Below the pieces are notes generated by a model. The model searched no databases and was not told the DNA's origin. It saw only the letters and a list, made by a program, of their open reading frames with translations. From positions 3,996,001 to 4,060,000 of the forward strand of contig NZ_CP126307.1 of assembly GCF_030144325.1 (NCBI RefSeq): a stretch of DNA of 64,000 nucleotides. Reading direction: 5' to 3'. Origin of the DNA: Bosea vestrisii. GTDB lineage: Bacteria; Pseudomonadota; Alphaproteobacteria; Rhizobiales; Beijerinckiaceae. Within the stretch, counting starts at the first letter, position 1; each line of letters begins with the position of its first letter. Below are positions 49,215-57,413 of this stretch, in pieces. The position numbers and the translations under genes were made by a program.

Positions 49215-50734
49215 TGCCGCCCGCCGCTCCGACCGCTTCGTTCGCTCCATCGTTGGAAAGGCCGACCTTGACCGCTTCGACCACGCCGAATGCCCGCCGC
49301 CTGCTGCGTTGGGGCCTGCTCGCCGGGACGGCGGCCCTGCTCGGCGGCTGCGCCGGTTTTTCTCCCGATGGCGGCATGACGCCGATCCAGGCTGCCGCCT
49401 ATGCGGAGATCGGCAAGGATGTCGTCAAGATCGGCGACGACCAGGTCGCGCTGACCGCGAAGGCGCGGGTCGACCAGCTTCTGCGCAAGCCGCTGACGGC
49501 CGATAGCGCCGTCCAGATCGCGCTCCTCAATAACCGCGGGCTGCAGGCTGCCTTCAACGAGCTCGGCATCGCCGAGATGCAGATGGTCGCCGCCAGTCTG
49601 CCGCCCAATCCGCGCTTCGGCATCTCCAAATTGTCTGGGCGTTTCGAAGTCGAGGTCGAGCGCCAGATCGTCGGCAGCCTGCTCGCGCTCATCACCTTGC
49701 CGGCCAGGGCCGAGATCGCCGGCGACCGCTTCAGGACCGCGCAATTGCGCGCAGTCGAGTCCGTGTTGCGGCTCGCGGCCGATGCCCGCCGCCAATACTA
49801 CCGCGCCGTCGCCGCCAACGCGCAGGTCGCCTTCTACCAGGAGGCCAAGGCCTCTGCCGATGCTGCCTCCGAACTGTTCAAGCGTCTCGGCGAATCCGGC
49901 GGCGTCAACAAGATCGATCAGGCCCGCGAATTCGCTTTCGAGGCCGAATTGACCGTGCAGCTCGCCCAGGCGCGCCAGCAGCAGCGCCAGGAGCGCGAGC
50001 GGCTCATCCGCCAGCTCGGGCTATGGGGCGACGAGCTGAAGTTCCGACTTGGCAGCCTGCCGCCGTTGCCGCGCTTGCAATCGGTCAAGGCGATCGAGGC
50101 CGAGGCGCTGCGCAAGCGCATCGACATCCAGATCGCGCGCGCCGAGCTCGACACGCTGGCGAAGTCCCTCGGCCTCGCCAATGCGACGCGCTTCGTCAAC
50201 GACATCGATCTGCTCGGGCGGCGTACCTATGACCGCGGCCGCAGCATCGGCGCCGACGGCCATGTCGAGCGCGAATCCAGCCGCAGCCGCACGCTGGAGC
50301 TGGAGATCGACATCCCGATCTATGATTTCGGTCAGTCCAAGGTGGCGCTCGCCGAACAGACCTACATGCAGGCGGCGAACAGGCTGGCGGAGAAGGCGGT
50401 CAATGCCCGCTCCGAGGCGCGCGAAGCCTATACCGCCTACCGTGCCAACTACGACATTACACGGCAGTACCAGAACAACGTCCTGCCGCTGCGCAAGATC
50501 ATCCAGGAGCAGTCGCTACTGCAATACAGCGGCATGCTCAACGACGTCACAGACCTCATCACCGACGCACGCAACCGCATCCTCTCCAACGTCGCGGCGA
50601 TCAATGCCCGTCGCGATTTCTGGATCGCCCATACCGACTTCAAGCACGCACTGATCGGCGGCGGCAGCGGAGGCGGAGGCTCGGCCACGGTCGCCGCTGC
50701 AGGCGGCGGCGAAGCCGGCGGCGGCGGACACTGA
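49211..50734 (+). CDS. TolC family outer-membrane protein (lipoprotein)
   Basis: 507 aa from ATG 49211 (a second ATG follows). After a basic N-terminus a hydrophobic segment ends in the lipobox LLGGC near residue 56, giving an unusually long n-region of about 40 residues; a later start cannot be excluded. Two outer-membrane efflux repeats with long helices (LQAAFNELGIAEMQ, VKAIEAEALRKRIDIQIAR, LEIDIPIYDFGQSKVALAEQ) follow. A Gly/Ser/Ala-rich tail ends in His. Expected to form an outer-membrane channel. No RND pump or membrane-fusion partner is adjacent; it sits instead with copper oxidase genes. Confidence 0.9.
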   Translation: MMPPAAPTASFAPSLERPTLTASTTPNARRLLRWGLLAGTAALLGGCAGFSPDGGMTPIQAAAYAEIGKDVVKIGDDQVALTAKARVDQLLRKPLTADSAVQIALLNNRGLQAAFNELGIAEMQMVAASLPPNPRFGISKLSGRFEVEVERQIVGSLLALITLPARAEIAGDRFRTAQLRAVESVLRLAADARRQYYRAVAANAQVAFYQEAKASADAASELFKRLGESGGVNKIDQAREFAFEAELTVQLAQARQQQRQERERLIRQLGLWGDELKFRLGSLPPLPRLQSVKAIEAEALRKRIDIQIARAELDTLAKSLGLANATRFVNDIDLLGRRTYDRGRSIGADGHVERESSRSRTLELEIDIPIYDFGQSKVALAEQTYMQAANRLAEKAVNARSEAREAYTAYRANYDITRQYQNNVLPLRKIIQEQSLLQYSGMLNDVTDLITDARNRILSNVAAINARRDFWIAHTDFKHALIGGGSGGGGSATVAAAGGGEAGGGGH

Positions 50735-50756
50735 GCGGGCGGAAGGAGCAGAACCA

Positions 50757-52193
50757 ATGACCACGCTATCGCGCAGAGGCTTCATCGGCACCTCCGGCCT
50801 CGTCGTCGCCGCGGCCGGCGCCGTGTCCGGACGTACGGCCTTCGCCGCTGTGCCTGAGGCTCCGACCATGGCGGAAGCAACGACGCAGGCGCCGTTGGTG
50901 CCGACCACCGGCCCCGACTACCAGCCGGTCGCGACGCTCAACGGCTGGACCTTGCCCTGGCGGATGAACGGCGACTGGAAGGAGTTCCATCTCGTCGCCG
51001 AGCCGGTGGTGCGCGAGCTCGCGCCGGGCATGAAGGGCTATCTCTGGGGCTATAACGGTCAGTCGCCGGGCCCGACCATCGAGGCGGTCGAGGGCGATAA
51101 GGTCCGCATCTTCGTCACCAACAAGCTGCCGGAGAGCACCACGATCCACTGGCACGGCCAGCGCCTGCCCAACGGCATGGATGGCGTCGGCGGCTTGAAC
51201 CAGCCGCACATCCCATCTGGCAAGACCTTCGTCTACGAGTTCCAGCTCAGGCGCTCGGGCACCTATATGTACCACCCGCATTCGGACGAGATGGTCCAGA
51301 TGGCGATGGGCATGATGGGCTTCTTCGTCGTCCACCCGAAGGACCCGGCCTTCCGCCGCGTCGACCGCGACTTCGTCTTCCTGCTCAATGCCTTCGACAT
51401 CGAGCCCGGCTCCTATGTGCCGCGCGTCGCCGAAATGACCGAGTTTAACATGTGGTGCTGGAACAGCCGCGTGTTCCCGGGCATCGACCCACTCGTCGTG
51501 GCGAAGAACGACAAGGTCCGGATCCGCTTCGGCAATCTGACCATGACCAACCACCCGATCCACATGCACGGCTACGAGTTCAAGGTCTCTTGCACCGATG
51601 GCGGCTGGGTCGATCCGGCGGCGGCCTGGGACGAGGTCTCGATCGACTGCGCCGTCGGCCAGATGCGTGCCTTCGACTTCGTCGCCGACGAGCCCGGCGA
51701 CTGGGCGATCCATTGCCACAAATCGCACCACACCATGAATGCCATGGGGCATTCGGTGAAGAACTATATCGGCGTCAGCAAGAAGGACCTGGCCAAGCGC
51801 ATCGCCAGGATCGCGCCCGGCTACATGCCGATGGGCTCGAACGGCATGGGCGAGATGGGCTCGATGGAGATGCCGCTGCCCGACAACACCCTGCCGATGA
51901 TGACCGGCTTCGCCCAGTTCGGGCCAGTCGAGATGGGCGGCATGTTCTCGGTGGTGAAGGTCCGCGAGGGACTCGCCAAGAACGACTACAAGGACCCCGG
52001 CTGGTTCAAGCACCCGGAAGGCACCGTCGCCTTCGAGTACAAGGGACAGAAGCTCGCCGAAGCAGCGCGCGGCACCTCCCCCGACAGCGGCATCGAGCCG
52101 ACCGAATGGAAGGTCAAGGACCCGCGCAAGCCGAGCCTCGGGCCGGACGGCAAGCCGCTGCCGGCAGCGAAGAAGCCACATTCCAATCACTGA
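50757..52193 (+). CDS. Multicopper oxidase (copper-resistance type)
   Basis: 478 aa with a Tat signal (LSRRGFIGTSG, cleavage near AFAA). Copper ligands for type 1, 2 and 3 sites are all visible: HWHGQ, HPHSDEM, HPIHMHG and HCHKSHHTMNAM, the last fitting HCHx3Hx4M. A Met-rich loop (MPMGSNGMGEMGSMEM) near residue 360 resembles the copper-binding insert of CueO-like cuprous oxidases. The enzyme probably oxidises periplasmic Cu(I) to the less toxic Cu(II). Follows the TolC-like gene by 22 bases in the same operon. Confidence 0.93.
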   Translation: MTTLSRRGFIGTSGLVVAAAGAVSGRTAFAAVPEAPTMAEATTQAPLVPTTGPDYQPVATLNGWTLPWRMNGDWKEFHLVAEPVVRELAPGMKGYLWGYNGQSPGPTIEAVEGDKVRIFVTNKLPESTTIHWHGQRLPNGMDGVGGLNQPHIPSGKTFVYEFQLRRSGTYMYHPHSDEMVQMAMGMMGFFVVHPKDPAFRRVDRDFVFLLNAFDIEPGSYVPRVAEMTEFNMWCWNSRVFPGIDPLVVAKNDKVRIRFGNLTMTNHPIHMHGYEFKVSCTDGGWVDPAAAWDEVSIDCAVGQMRAFDFVADEPGDWAIHCHKSHHTMNAMGHSVKNYIGVSKKDLAKRIARIAPGYMPMGSNGMGEMGSMEMPLPDNTLPMMTGFAQFGPVEMGGMFSVVKVREGLAKNDYKDPGWFKHPEGTVAFEYKGQKLAEAARGTSPDSGIEPTEWKVKDPRKPSLGPDGKPLPAAKKPHSNH

Positions 52194-52222
52194 AGACATC
52201 GACCTTCCAGCAGGAGAGCCTC

Positions 52223-52705
52223 ATGAAAACAGCAGCATTCAAGCTCGCCGCAATCGCGGTCCTCTTCTCTGCCGGCACAGCCATGGCTGGCCCCGGCGGC
52301 GCCGGCCATGGCCATGGCGACGAGACCGCCTACGGCAAGCCCGGCGACCCGAAGAAGCCGGCGCGCATCGTCGCGGTGGCGATGGCCGAGCGCGACGGCA
52401 AGATGTCCTTCATCCCCGACCGGATCGAGGTGCGCCGCGGCGAGCAGGTCCGCTTCCAGCTGCGCAACAATGGCGAGCTCGACCATGAGCTCGTCCTGGC
52501 GACGCTCGAGGAGAACCTCAAGCACGCCGTCGAGATGCAGAAGAACCCCGACATGGAGCATGACGACCCGAACGCCAAGCGCCTTCAGCCGAAGAAGACC
52601 GGCGAGATCGTCTGGGCCTTCACCAAGGTGGGCGAGTTCGACTTCTCCTGCCTGATCCCCGGTCACCGCGAAGCCGGCATGACCGGCAAGATCATCGTCA
52701 AGTAA
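52223..52705 (+). CDS. Cupredoxin domain protein (plastocyanin/azurin-like)
   Basis: 160 aa from ATG 52223, with AGGAG upstream. Signal peptide ends near residue 22 (AMAGP); a short His-Gly segment (AGHGHGDE) follows. The single cupredoxin domain has a type 1 copper site: His in NGELDHELVL and Cys-x4-His-x4-Met in SCLIPGHREAGM. It probably shuttles electrons or copper to or from the multicopper oxidase. Such proteins are regularly found next to copper oxidases in Alphaproteobacteria. Confidence 0.92.
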   Translation: MKTAAFKLAAIAVLFSAGTAMAGPGGAGHGHGDETAYGKPGDPKKPARIVAVAMAERDGKMSFIPDRIEVRRGEQVRFQLRNNGELDHELVLATLEENLKHAVEMQKNPDMEHDDPNAKRLQPKKTGEIVWAFTKVGEFDFSCLIPGHREAGMTGKIIVK

Positions 52706-52726
52706 GCCTCGCGAAAGGAGCATCCC

Positions 52727-53005
52727 ATGCTCAGGACGGCAACCACCCTCGCATTCGTCCTCATCGCTTTGCCGGCCGCGGCGCAGTCGGTCAGCGGCAC
52801 GGTCACCAAGGTCGACGAGCCGCAAGGCAAGCTCACCATCAATCACGACCCGATCAAGAACCTCGATATGGACGCCATGACCATGGTGTTCCGCGCCGGA
52901 GACCCAGCCATGCTGAAGGGGTTGAAAGCAGGAACCAAGGTCAAGTTCGACGCCGATCGGGTCAACGGCCAGATCACCGTCACCAAGCTTCAGAAGGCGA
53001 AGTGA
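52727..53005 (+). CDS. CusF-like periplasmic copper-binding protein
   Basis: 92 aa, start supported by AAAGGAG. Signal peptide ends near residue 19 (AAAQS). The CusF OB-fold core is evident: KLTINHDPIKNLDMDAMTMVF. Compared with E. coli CusF, the ligands His36, Met47 and Met49 are kept (HDPI, MTM) but the Trp44 that caps the copper ion is replaced by Met. It would bind Cu(I) in the periplasm and hand it to partners in the cluster. Last gene of the copper operon. Confidence 0.93.
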   Translation: MLRTATTLAFVLIALPAAAQSVSGTVTKVDEPQGKLTINHDPIKNLDMDAMTMVFRAGDPAMLKGLKAGTKVKFDADRVNGQITVTKLQKAK

Positions 53006-53064
53006 TCCCATTCGGGACCGTTCGGCGGGATGTGTAGCCCAGGTCGCGACGGCGCTTCGACAGC

Positions 53065-53910
53065 CTAGTTTCGCTCAAGTTTCTGCCTGTTGCGCAGGGT
53101 TTGGAACAGCGAAGCTCCCTTCACCACAAGGAGCAGCGCGAAGGTCAGGATGATGATGACAAACGCGGCGGCTGCGATAGCGGGGCTGATGTTCTCGCGC
53201 AGCGAGGCGAACATCTGGCGCGCCATGGTCGTCTGGTTGGGACCGGCGACGAAAAGCGTGATCACGACCTCGTCGAGCGAGGTCGCGAAGGCGAAGACCG
53301 CGCCGGTGAGGATACCAGGCATCGCGAGCGGCAGGGTCACATTGCGGAAGACCGCGGTTGGCGGCGCGCCCAGGCTCGAGGCCGCCTTCTCCAGCGCCGG
53401 ATCGATGCTCGCAAGCGAGCCTGAGACGTTGACCAGCACGAAGGGCACGCAGAGCACCGCGTGGGCGACGATCACGCCGAGATAACTGCTCGCCAGTCCC
53501 ATGCGAGCATAGAGAATCTGCATGCCGACGCCGAGCACGACGGCGGGTACCACCATGGGCAGCAGGAAGATCGAGCGCAGCACGCCGGAAAACGGCACGA
53601 GCTCGCGCCGCAGGCCGAGCGCCGCCAGCGTTCCGACCACGGTGGACAGCAGTGTCGCGCCGGAACCGATGATCAGGGAGTTGACGATCGAGCGCTTCCA
53701 GGCGTCGCTGGTCGCCAGCGTATCGAACCAGCGCAGTGAGGGACCGCTGATCGGATAGGTCAGGAAGACGCTGTCGGTGAAGGCGAGCGGCAGGATCGCG
53801 ACCAGAGGCAGCAGCAGGAACGCCACCACCAGCGCCGCAAAGGCCAGCCGCACCGCACCGAAGGCGAGCGCGCCGGGCGTCGCGGCGAGATTCGGCGAGG
53901 TTGCGCTCAT
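53065..53910 (-). CDS. ABC transporter permease, PotC type
   Basis: 281 aa from ATG 53910. Six membrane helices with the EAA loop around residue 175 (SIDPALEKAASSLGAPPTAVFRNVTLPL). Typical of spermidine/putrescine-type (POPT) importers, a family that also carries thiamine, 2-aminoethylphosphonate and other small organics. Start overlaps the stop of the PotB-type gene (53907-53910). It is the final gene of the HisD-family operon. Confidence 0.92.
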   Translation of the reverse strand: MSATSPNLAATPGALAFGAVRLAFAALVVAFLLLPLVAILPLAFTDSVFLTYPISGPSLRWFDTLATSDAWKRSIVNSLIIGSGATLLSTVVGTLAALGLRRELVPFSGVLRSIFLLPMVVPAVVLGVGMQILYARMGLASSYLGVIVAHAVLCVPFVLVNVSGSLASIDPALEKAASSLGAPPTAVFRNVTLPLAMPGILTGAVFAFATSLDEVVITLFVAGPNQTTMARQMFASLRENISPAIAAAAFVIIILTFALLLVVKGASLFQTLRNRQKLERN

Positions 53911-55079
53911 GCCTGCACCAGAGGCGTGCGCGAGAGCCGGCCATAGACGATGTAGAGCACGGTCGTCGGCACCAGCAGGAACAGGCCGAGCGCACCGGCC
54001 ATGCCCCAATTGGCCGTACCGGTCGCATAGAAGGCGATGACGGAGGAGATCATCTGGTCGCCGGCGCCGCCGGTCAGCGCCGGCGTGATGTAGTAGCCGA
54101 GCGCCACCATGAAGACGAGCAGCGAGCCGGAAAGCAGTCCGGGCATCGCCAGCGGCAGCAGGACATGGCGGAAGGCCTGCAACGGGCGCGCGCCGAGCGC
54201 GGCGGCCGCCGGCATCAGATTGCGCGGGATCGCGATCAGGCTGGCATAGATCGGCAGCACCATGAACGGCAGCAGCACATGCGTCATGGCGATCAGCACG
54301 CCGGTGCGGTTGTAGATCAGCGGCAGCGAGGCATCGATCAGACCGAGCGCCTTCAGGGTCTGGTTGATCAGCCCCTGGTCCTGCAGGAGTATCATCCAGG
54401 CGGCCGTGCGGACCAGCAACGAGGTCCAGAGCGGCAGCAGCACTGCCAGCAGCAGCAGGTTGCGCTTCCAGCCGACGAGGCTCGCCGCCAGCATGGCGAA
54501 GGGCAGCCCGATCGCGGCGCAGGCCAGCGTCACCTGGGCCGCGATGATGAAGGTCCGCAGCATAATCGCGCGATTGACCGCCATATCCGGCGCGACATGC
54601 GCGATCGTGCCGTCATCGCCGCGCTTGAGATCGACGGCGGCAAGCAGATTGGCATCGGTATAGGGCGGCATGCCGCGCTTCAGCGCGAGCCAGAAGGGCG
54701 GCTGGCTCCAGCGCGGATCGATGCCTTCGAGCTTCGGAGCTGGATCGTTGGCGGCATTGCGTAATGCCGTGACGGTGCGCGGCAGCAAGGTGCGAAAGCC
54801 CGCCTGCTGGCTGTTCAGGCTGCGCACGGCGTCGCCGAACACCTCCTGCGCGACTTCGGCGCGCAGATCCTGGATCAGCGCCGCCTGAACCTCCGGAGAC
54901 GGCAGGCCGTCGCCGTTCCACTGCGCGATCGCCACGGCCGTGGCCGGAAATGCGAGGCGCACCGTGCCACCCTGCACCGACGTCGCGATCATCATCCAGA
55001 GCGGCCAGACGAAGAACAGGCCGAGGAAGACGATCAGCGGCAGGACGAGGAGCGACGCCTTCAGGCGCGCAACGGTCAT
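53907..55079 (-). CDS. ABC transporter permease, PotB type, with large periplasmic insert
   Basis: 390 aa from ATG 55079, about 100 residues longer than PotB. TM1 lies at about 7-30, then a periplasmic segment of about 130 residues precedes TM2 near residue 172. The EAA loop is in IPRNLMPAAAALGARPLQAFRHVLLPLAMPG. Similar inserts occur in a subset of POPT-family permeases. It overlaps both neighbours by four bases and pairs with the PotC-type subunit. Confidence 0.9.
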   Translation of the reverse strand: MTVARLKASLLVLPLIVFLGLFFVWPLWMMIATSVQGGTVRLAFPATAVAIAQWNGDGLPSPEVQAALIQDLRAEVAQEVFGDAVRSLNSQQAGFRTLLPRTVTALRNAANDPAPKLEGIDPRWSQPPFWLALKRGMPPYTDANLLAAVDLKRGDDGTIAHVAPDMAVNRAIMLRTFIIAAQVTLACAAIGLPFAMLAASLVGWKRNLLLLAVLLPLWTSLLVRTAAWMILLQDQGLINQTLKALGLIDASLPLIYNRTGVLIAMTHVLLPFMVLPIYASLIAIPRNLMPAAAALGARPLQAFRHVLLPLAMPGLLSGSLLVFMVALGYYITPALTGGAGDQMISSVIAFYATGTANWGMAGALGLFLLVPTTVLYIVYGRLSRTPLVQA

Positions 55080-56164
55080 GGCGCCACCAGCGTGCAATCG
55101 TCGCGGTTGAAGCTGGCGAAAGCCTGCGAGCCGACGGGCAGCACGACATCGCGGCGCCCCGCCTTGGCGACGAGGCGCTGGCCCTGGCAGGCGAGATGCA
55201 CGCGGACATGGTCGCCATGGTAGACGTCATCCTCGACCGTGACCGGCAGCGCGTTCATGGCCGCCGGGTCGTTGCCGAGATGCAGCATTTCCGGCCTGAT
55301 CGAGACGAGGGCCGGGCTGCCGGTGGCGAACCCGTCAGGCGCGGTGCAGGAGACCGAGCCGCCATTGGCGAGGGCGACCGTGGCAAGGCCATCCGCCCGG
55401 GCTGAGACGGTGCCGGCGAGCAGGTTGGTCTCGCCGATGAATTCGGCGACGAAGCGCGTGCGTGGGCGGTCATAGAGGCCCGACGGCGTATCGAGCTGCT
55501 CGATCTTGCCGCGGTTCAGCACCGCGACGCGATCGGACATGGTGAGCGCCTCGCCCTGGTCATGGGTCACGAAGATCACCGTCAGGCCGAGCTTGCGGTG
55601 CAGCTCGCGGATTTCGAGCTGCATATGCTCGCGTAGCTGCTTGTCGAGCGCGCTGAGCGGCTCGTCCATCAGCACGACTTTCGGCTCGTAGACGATCGAG
55701 CGCGAGAGCGCGATGCGCTGCTGCTGGCCGCCTGAAAGCTGCGCCGGCTTGCGATCCCGGAGATGGCCGAGCTGGACGAGATCGAGCGCGCGCGTCACCC
55801 GCGCCTCGCGTTCCGCCTTGCCGATGCCGCGCATCCTCAGCGGAAAGGCGATGTTCTCCGCGACCGTCATATGCGGGAAGAGCGCGTAGTTCTGGAACAC
55901 CACGCCCATGTCGCGTTTGTAGGGTGGCAGGCGTTCGACGCGCTTGCCATCGACATGGATCGCGCCGCCCGTTGGCGCCTCGAACCCGGCCAGCATCATC
56001 AGCAGCGTGGTCTTGCCCGAGCCGGACGGGCCGAGCAGGCTGACGAATTCGCCCTGCCTGACATGAAGGTCGAGCGCATCGACGACTCTGGCCGTTCCGA
56101 ACGCCTTGCTGACGTTTTCGAACTGGATGAACGCTGCCGAACCGGGCAAATGGAAGTCCTTCAC
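55076..56164 (-). CDS. ABC transporter ATP-binding protein, PotA type
   Basis: 362 aa. Walker A GPSGSGKT near residue 46, Q-loop VVFQNYALFPHMTV, signature LSGGQQQRIALSRSI, Walker B VVLMDEPLSALD and H-loop VTHDQGEAL. A C-terminal TOBE domain (about 285-360) is present, as in PotA/UgpC-like proteins. It lies 71 bases after the binding-protein gene and powers the PotB/PotC-type channel. Confidence 0.94.
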   Translation of the reverse strand: MKDFHLPGSAAFIQFENVSKAFGTARVVDALDLHVRQGEFVSLLGPSGSGKTTLLMMLAGFEAPTGGAIHVDGKRVERLPPYKRDMGVVFQNYALFPHMTVAENIAFPLRMRGIGKAEREARVTRALDLVQLGHLRDRKPAQLSGGQQQRIALSRSIVYEPKVVLMDEPLSALDKQLREHMQLEIRELHRKLGLTVIFVTHDQGEALTMSDRVAVLNRGKIEQLDTPSGLYDRPRTRFVAEFIGETNLLAGTVSARADGLATVALANGGSVSCTAPDGFATGSPALVSIRPEMLHLGNDPAAMNALPVTVEDDVYHGDHVRVHLACQGQRLVAKAGRRDVVLPVGSQAFASFNRDDCTLVAP

Positions 56165-56235
56165 CTGAATGGCTGGCGCGATGCGCCAGCCATTGTGACC
56201 ATACGTCTCGGTTGCGCCAAGCCTTGAGGCCTGGA

Positions 56236-57288
56236 CTACTTGCCGAGCCAGGCGTTGAAGCGCTTGGTCAGGTCTTCGATGTTGTCGTTCCAGAAGTCGA
56301 TATCGATCGAGATCGCGCCCGAGAGATTGGCGGGCGAGGTCGGCAGATCAGCCGCAAGGTCGGCCGGCACTGCCGCGGCAGCAGCCTTGTTGGGCAGGCC
56401 ATAAGCGATGTCCTGCGGCAGCTTCGACTGGTTTTCGGGGAGGCTGGCGAAGGCGATGAAATCCATCGCCGCATCCTTGTTCGGGCTGCCCTTCAGGATG
56501 ACCCAGCTGTCGACGGCGTAGATGCTGCCGGGCCAGACGGTCTTGAACTTGGTGCCCTCGGTCTTGTTGATGCCGCTGATGCGGCCGTTATAGGCCGAGG
56601 TCATCACGACCTGGCCGGACTTCAGCAGCTGAAGCGGCTGGGCGCCGGATTCCCACCAGATCATGTCGCCCTTGATCTCGTCGAGCTTCTTGAAGGCGCG
56701 ATCGACGCCGCCCGCCGCCCGCAGGGTCGCGTAGACGTCCTTGGCAGCGACGCCATCGGCCATCAGAGCGAATTCGAGGGCGTATTTGGGGCCGCGCCGC
56801 AGCGCGCGCTTGCCGGGGAATTTCTTGGTGTCCCAGAAATCGGCCCAGGAGGTCGGCGCGGTCTTCAGCTTGTCGGAATCATAGGACAGCATCGTCGACC
56901 AGACGATGGCACCGACGCCGCAATCACTGACCGCGCTGTCGAGGAACTTGTCCTTGCCGCCGAGCTTAGCCCAGTCGATCTTCTCGTAGATGCCGTCGGC
57001 GCAGCCGATCGCGAGCTCGTCGGCCTCGACCTGCACGGCATCCCAGTTCGGCACGCCAGCCTTGACCTTGGCCTGCACCACGCCGACGCCGCCATCCCAG
57101 GATTCGTCGAGCACCGGCTTGCCGGTCTTGTCGGCAAAGGGCTTGAAATAGATTTTTCGCTGGGCGTCCTGATAGTTGCCGCCCCAGGACACGACGGTGA
57201 GGTCACGCGCGGAGGCGGCCCCGAAAGCCGACAGCATCAACCCCGCCGCAAGACCGGCGGAACGTATCACCCGTTTGAAACTGGCCAT
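56236..57288 (-). CDS. ABC transporter substrate-binding protein, PotD/polyamine type
   Basis: 350 aa from ATG 57288, with GGGAGA upstream. Signal peptide ends near residue 27 (ASARD). The mature protein begins LTVVSWGGNYQDAQRKIYFKPF, the signature of PotD-like and 2-aminoethylphosphonate-like binding proteins. Other blocks are KFPGKRALRRGPKYALEFALMADGV and IWWESGAQPLQLLKSGQVVM. It lies between the HisD-family gene and the transporter genes of one operon, so its ligand is probably the substrate of that dehydrogenase or a precursor of it. Confidence 0.92.
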   Translation of the reverse strand: MASFKRVIRSAGLAAGLMLSAFGAASARDLTVVSWGGNYQDAQRKIYFKPFADKTGKPVLDESWDGGVGVVQAKVKAGVPNWDAVQVEADELAIGCADGIYEKIDWAKLGGKDKFLDSAVSDCGVGAIVWSTMLSYDSDKLKTAPTSWADFWDTKKFPGKRALRRGPKYALEFALMADGVAAKDVYATLRAAGGVDRAFKKLDEIKGDMIWWESGAQPLQLLKSGQVVMTSAYNGRISGINKTEGTKFKTVWPGSIYAVDSWVILKGSPNKDAAMDFIAFASLPENQSKLPQDIAYGLPNKAAAAAVPADLAADLPTSPANLSGAISIDIDFWNDNIEDLTKRFNAWLGK

Positions 57289-57413
57289 GTTGGTCTCCCT
57301 TGTGTTTGCCGCCTCGGAATTCGCCCCTCGCGAACGCCGAACCAGTCCTTGCCGATCATTGGAGCCCCGATCGCGTTTTCGCGCTAGAGCTTCCGCAGAC
57401 CTGTCCGTCGAAT

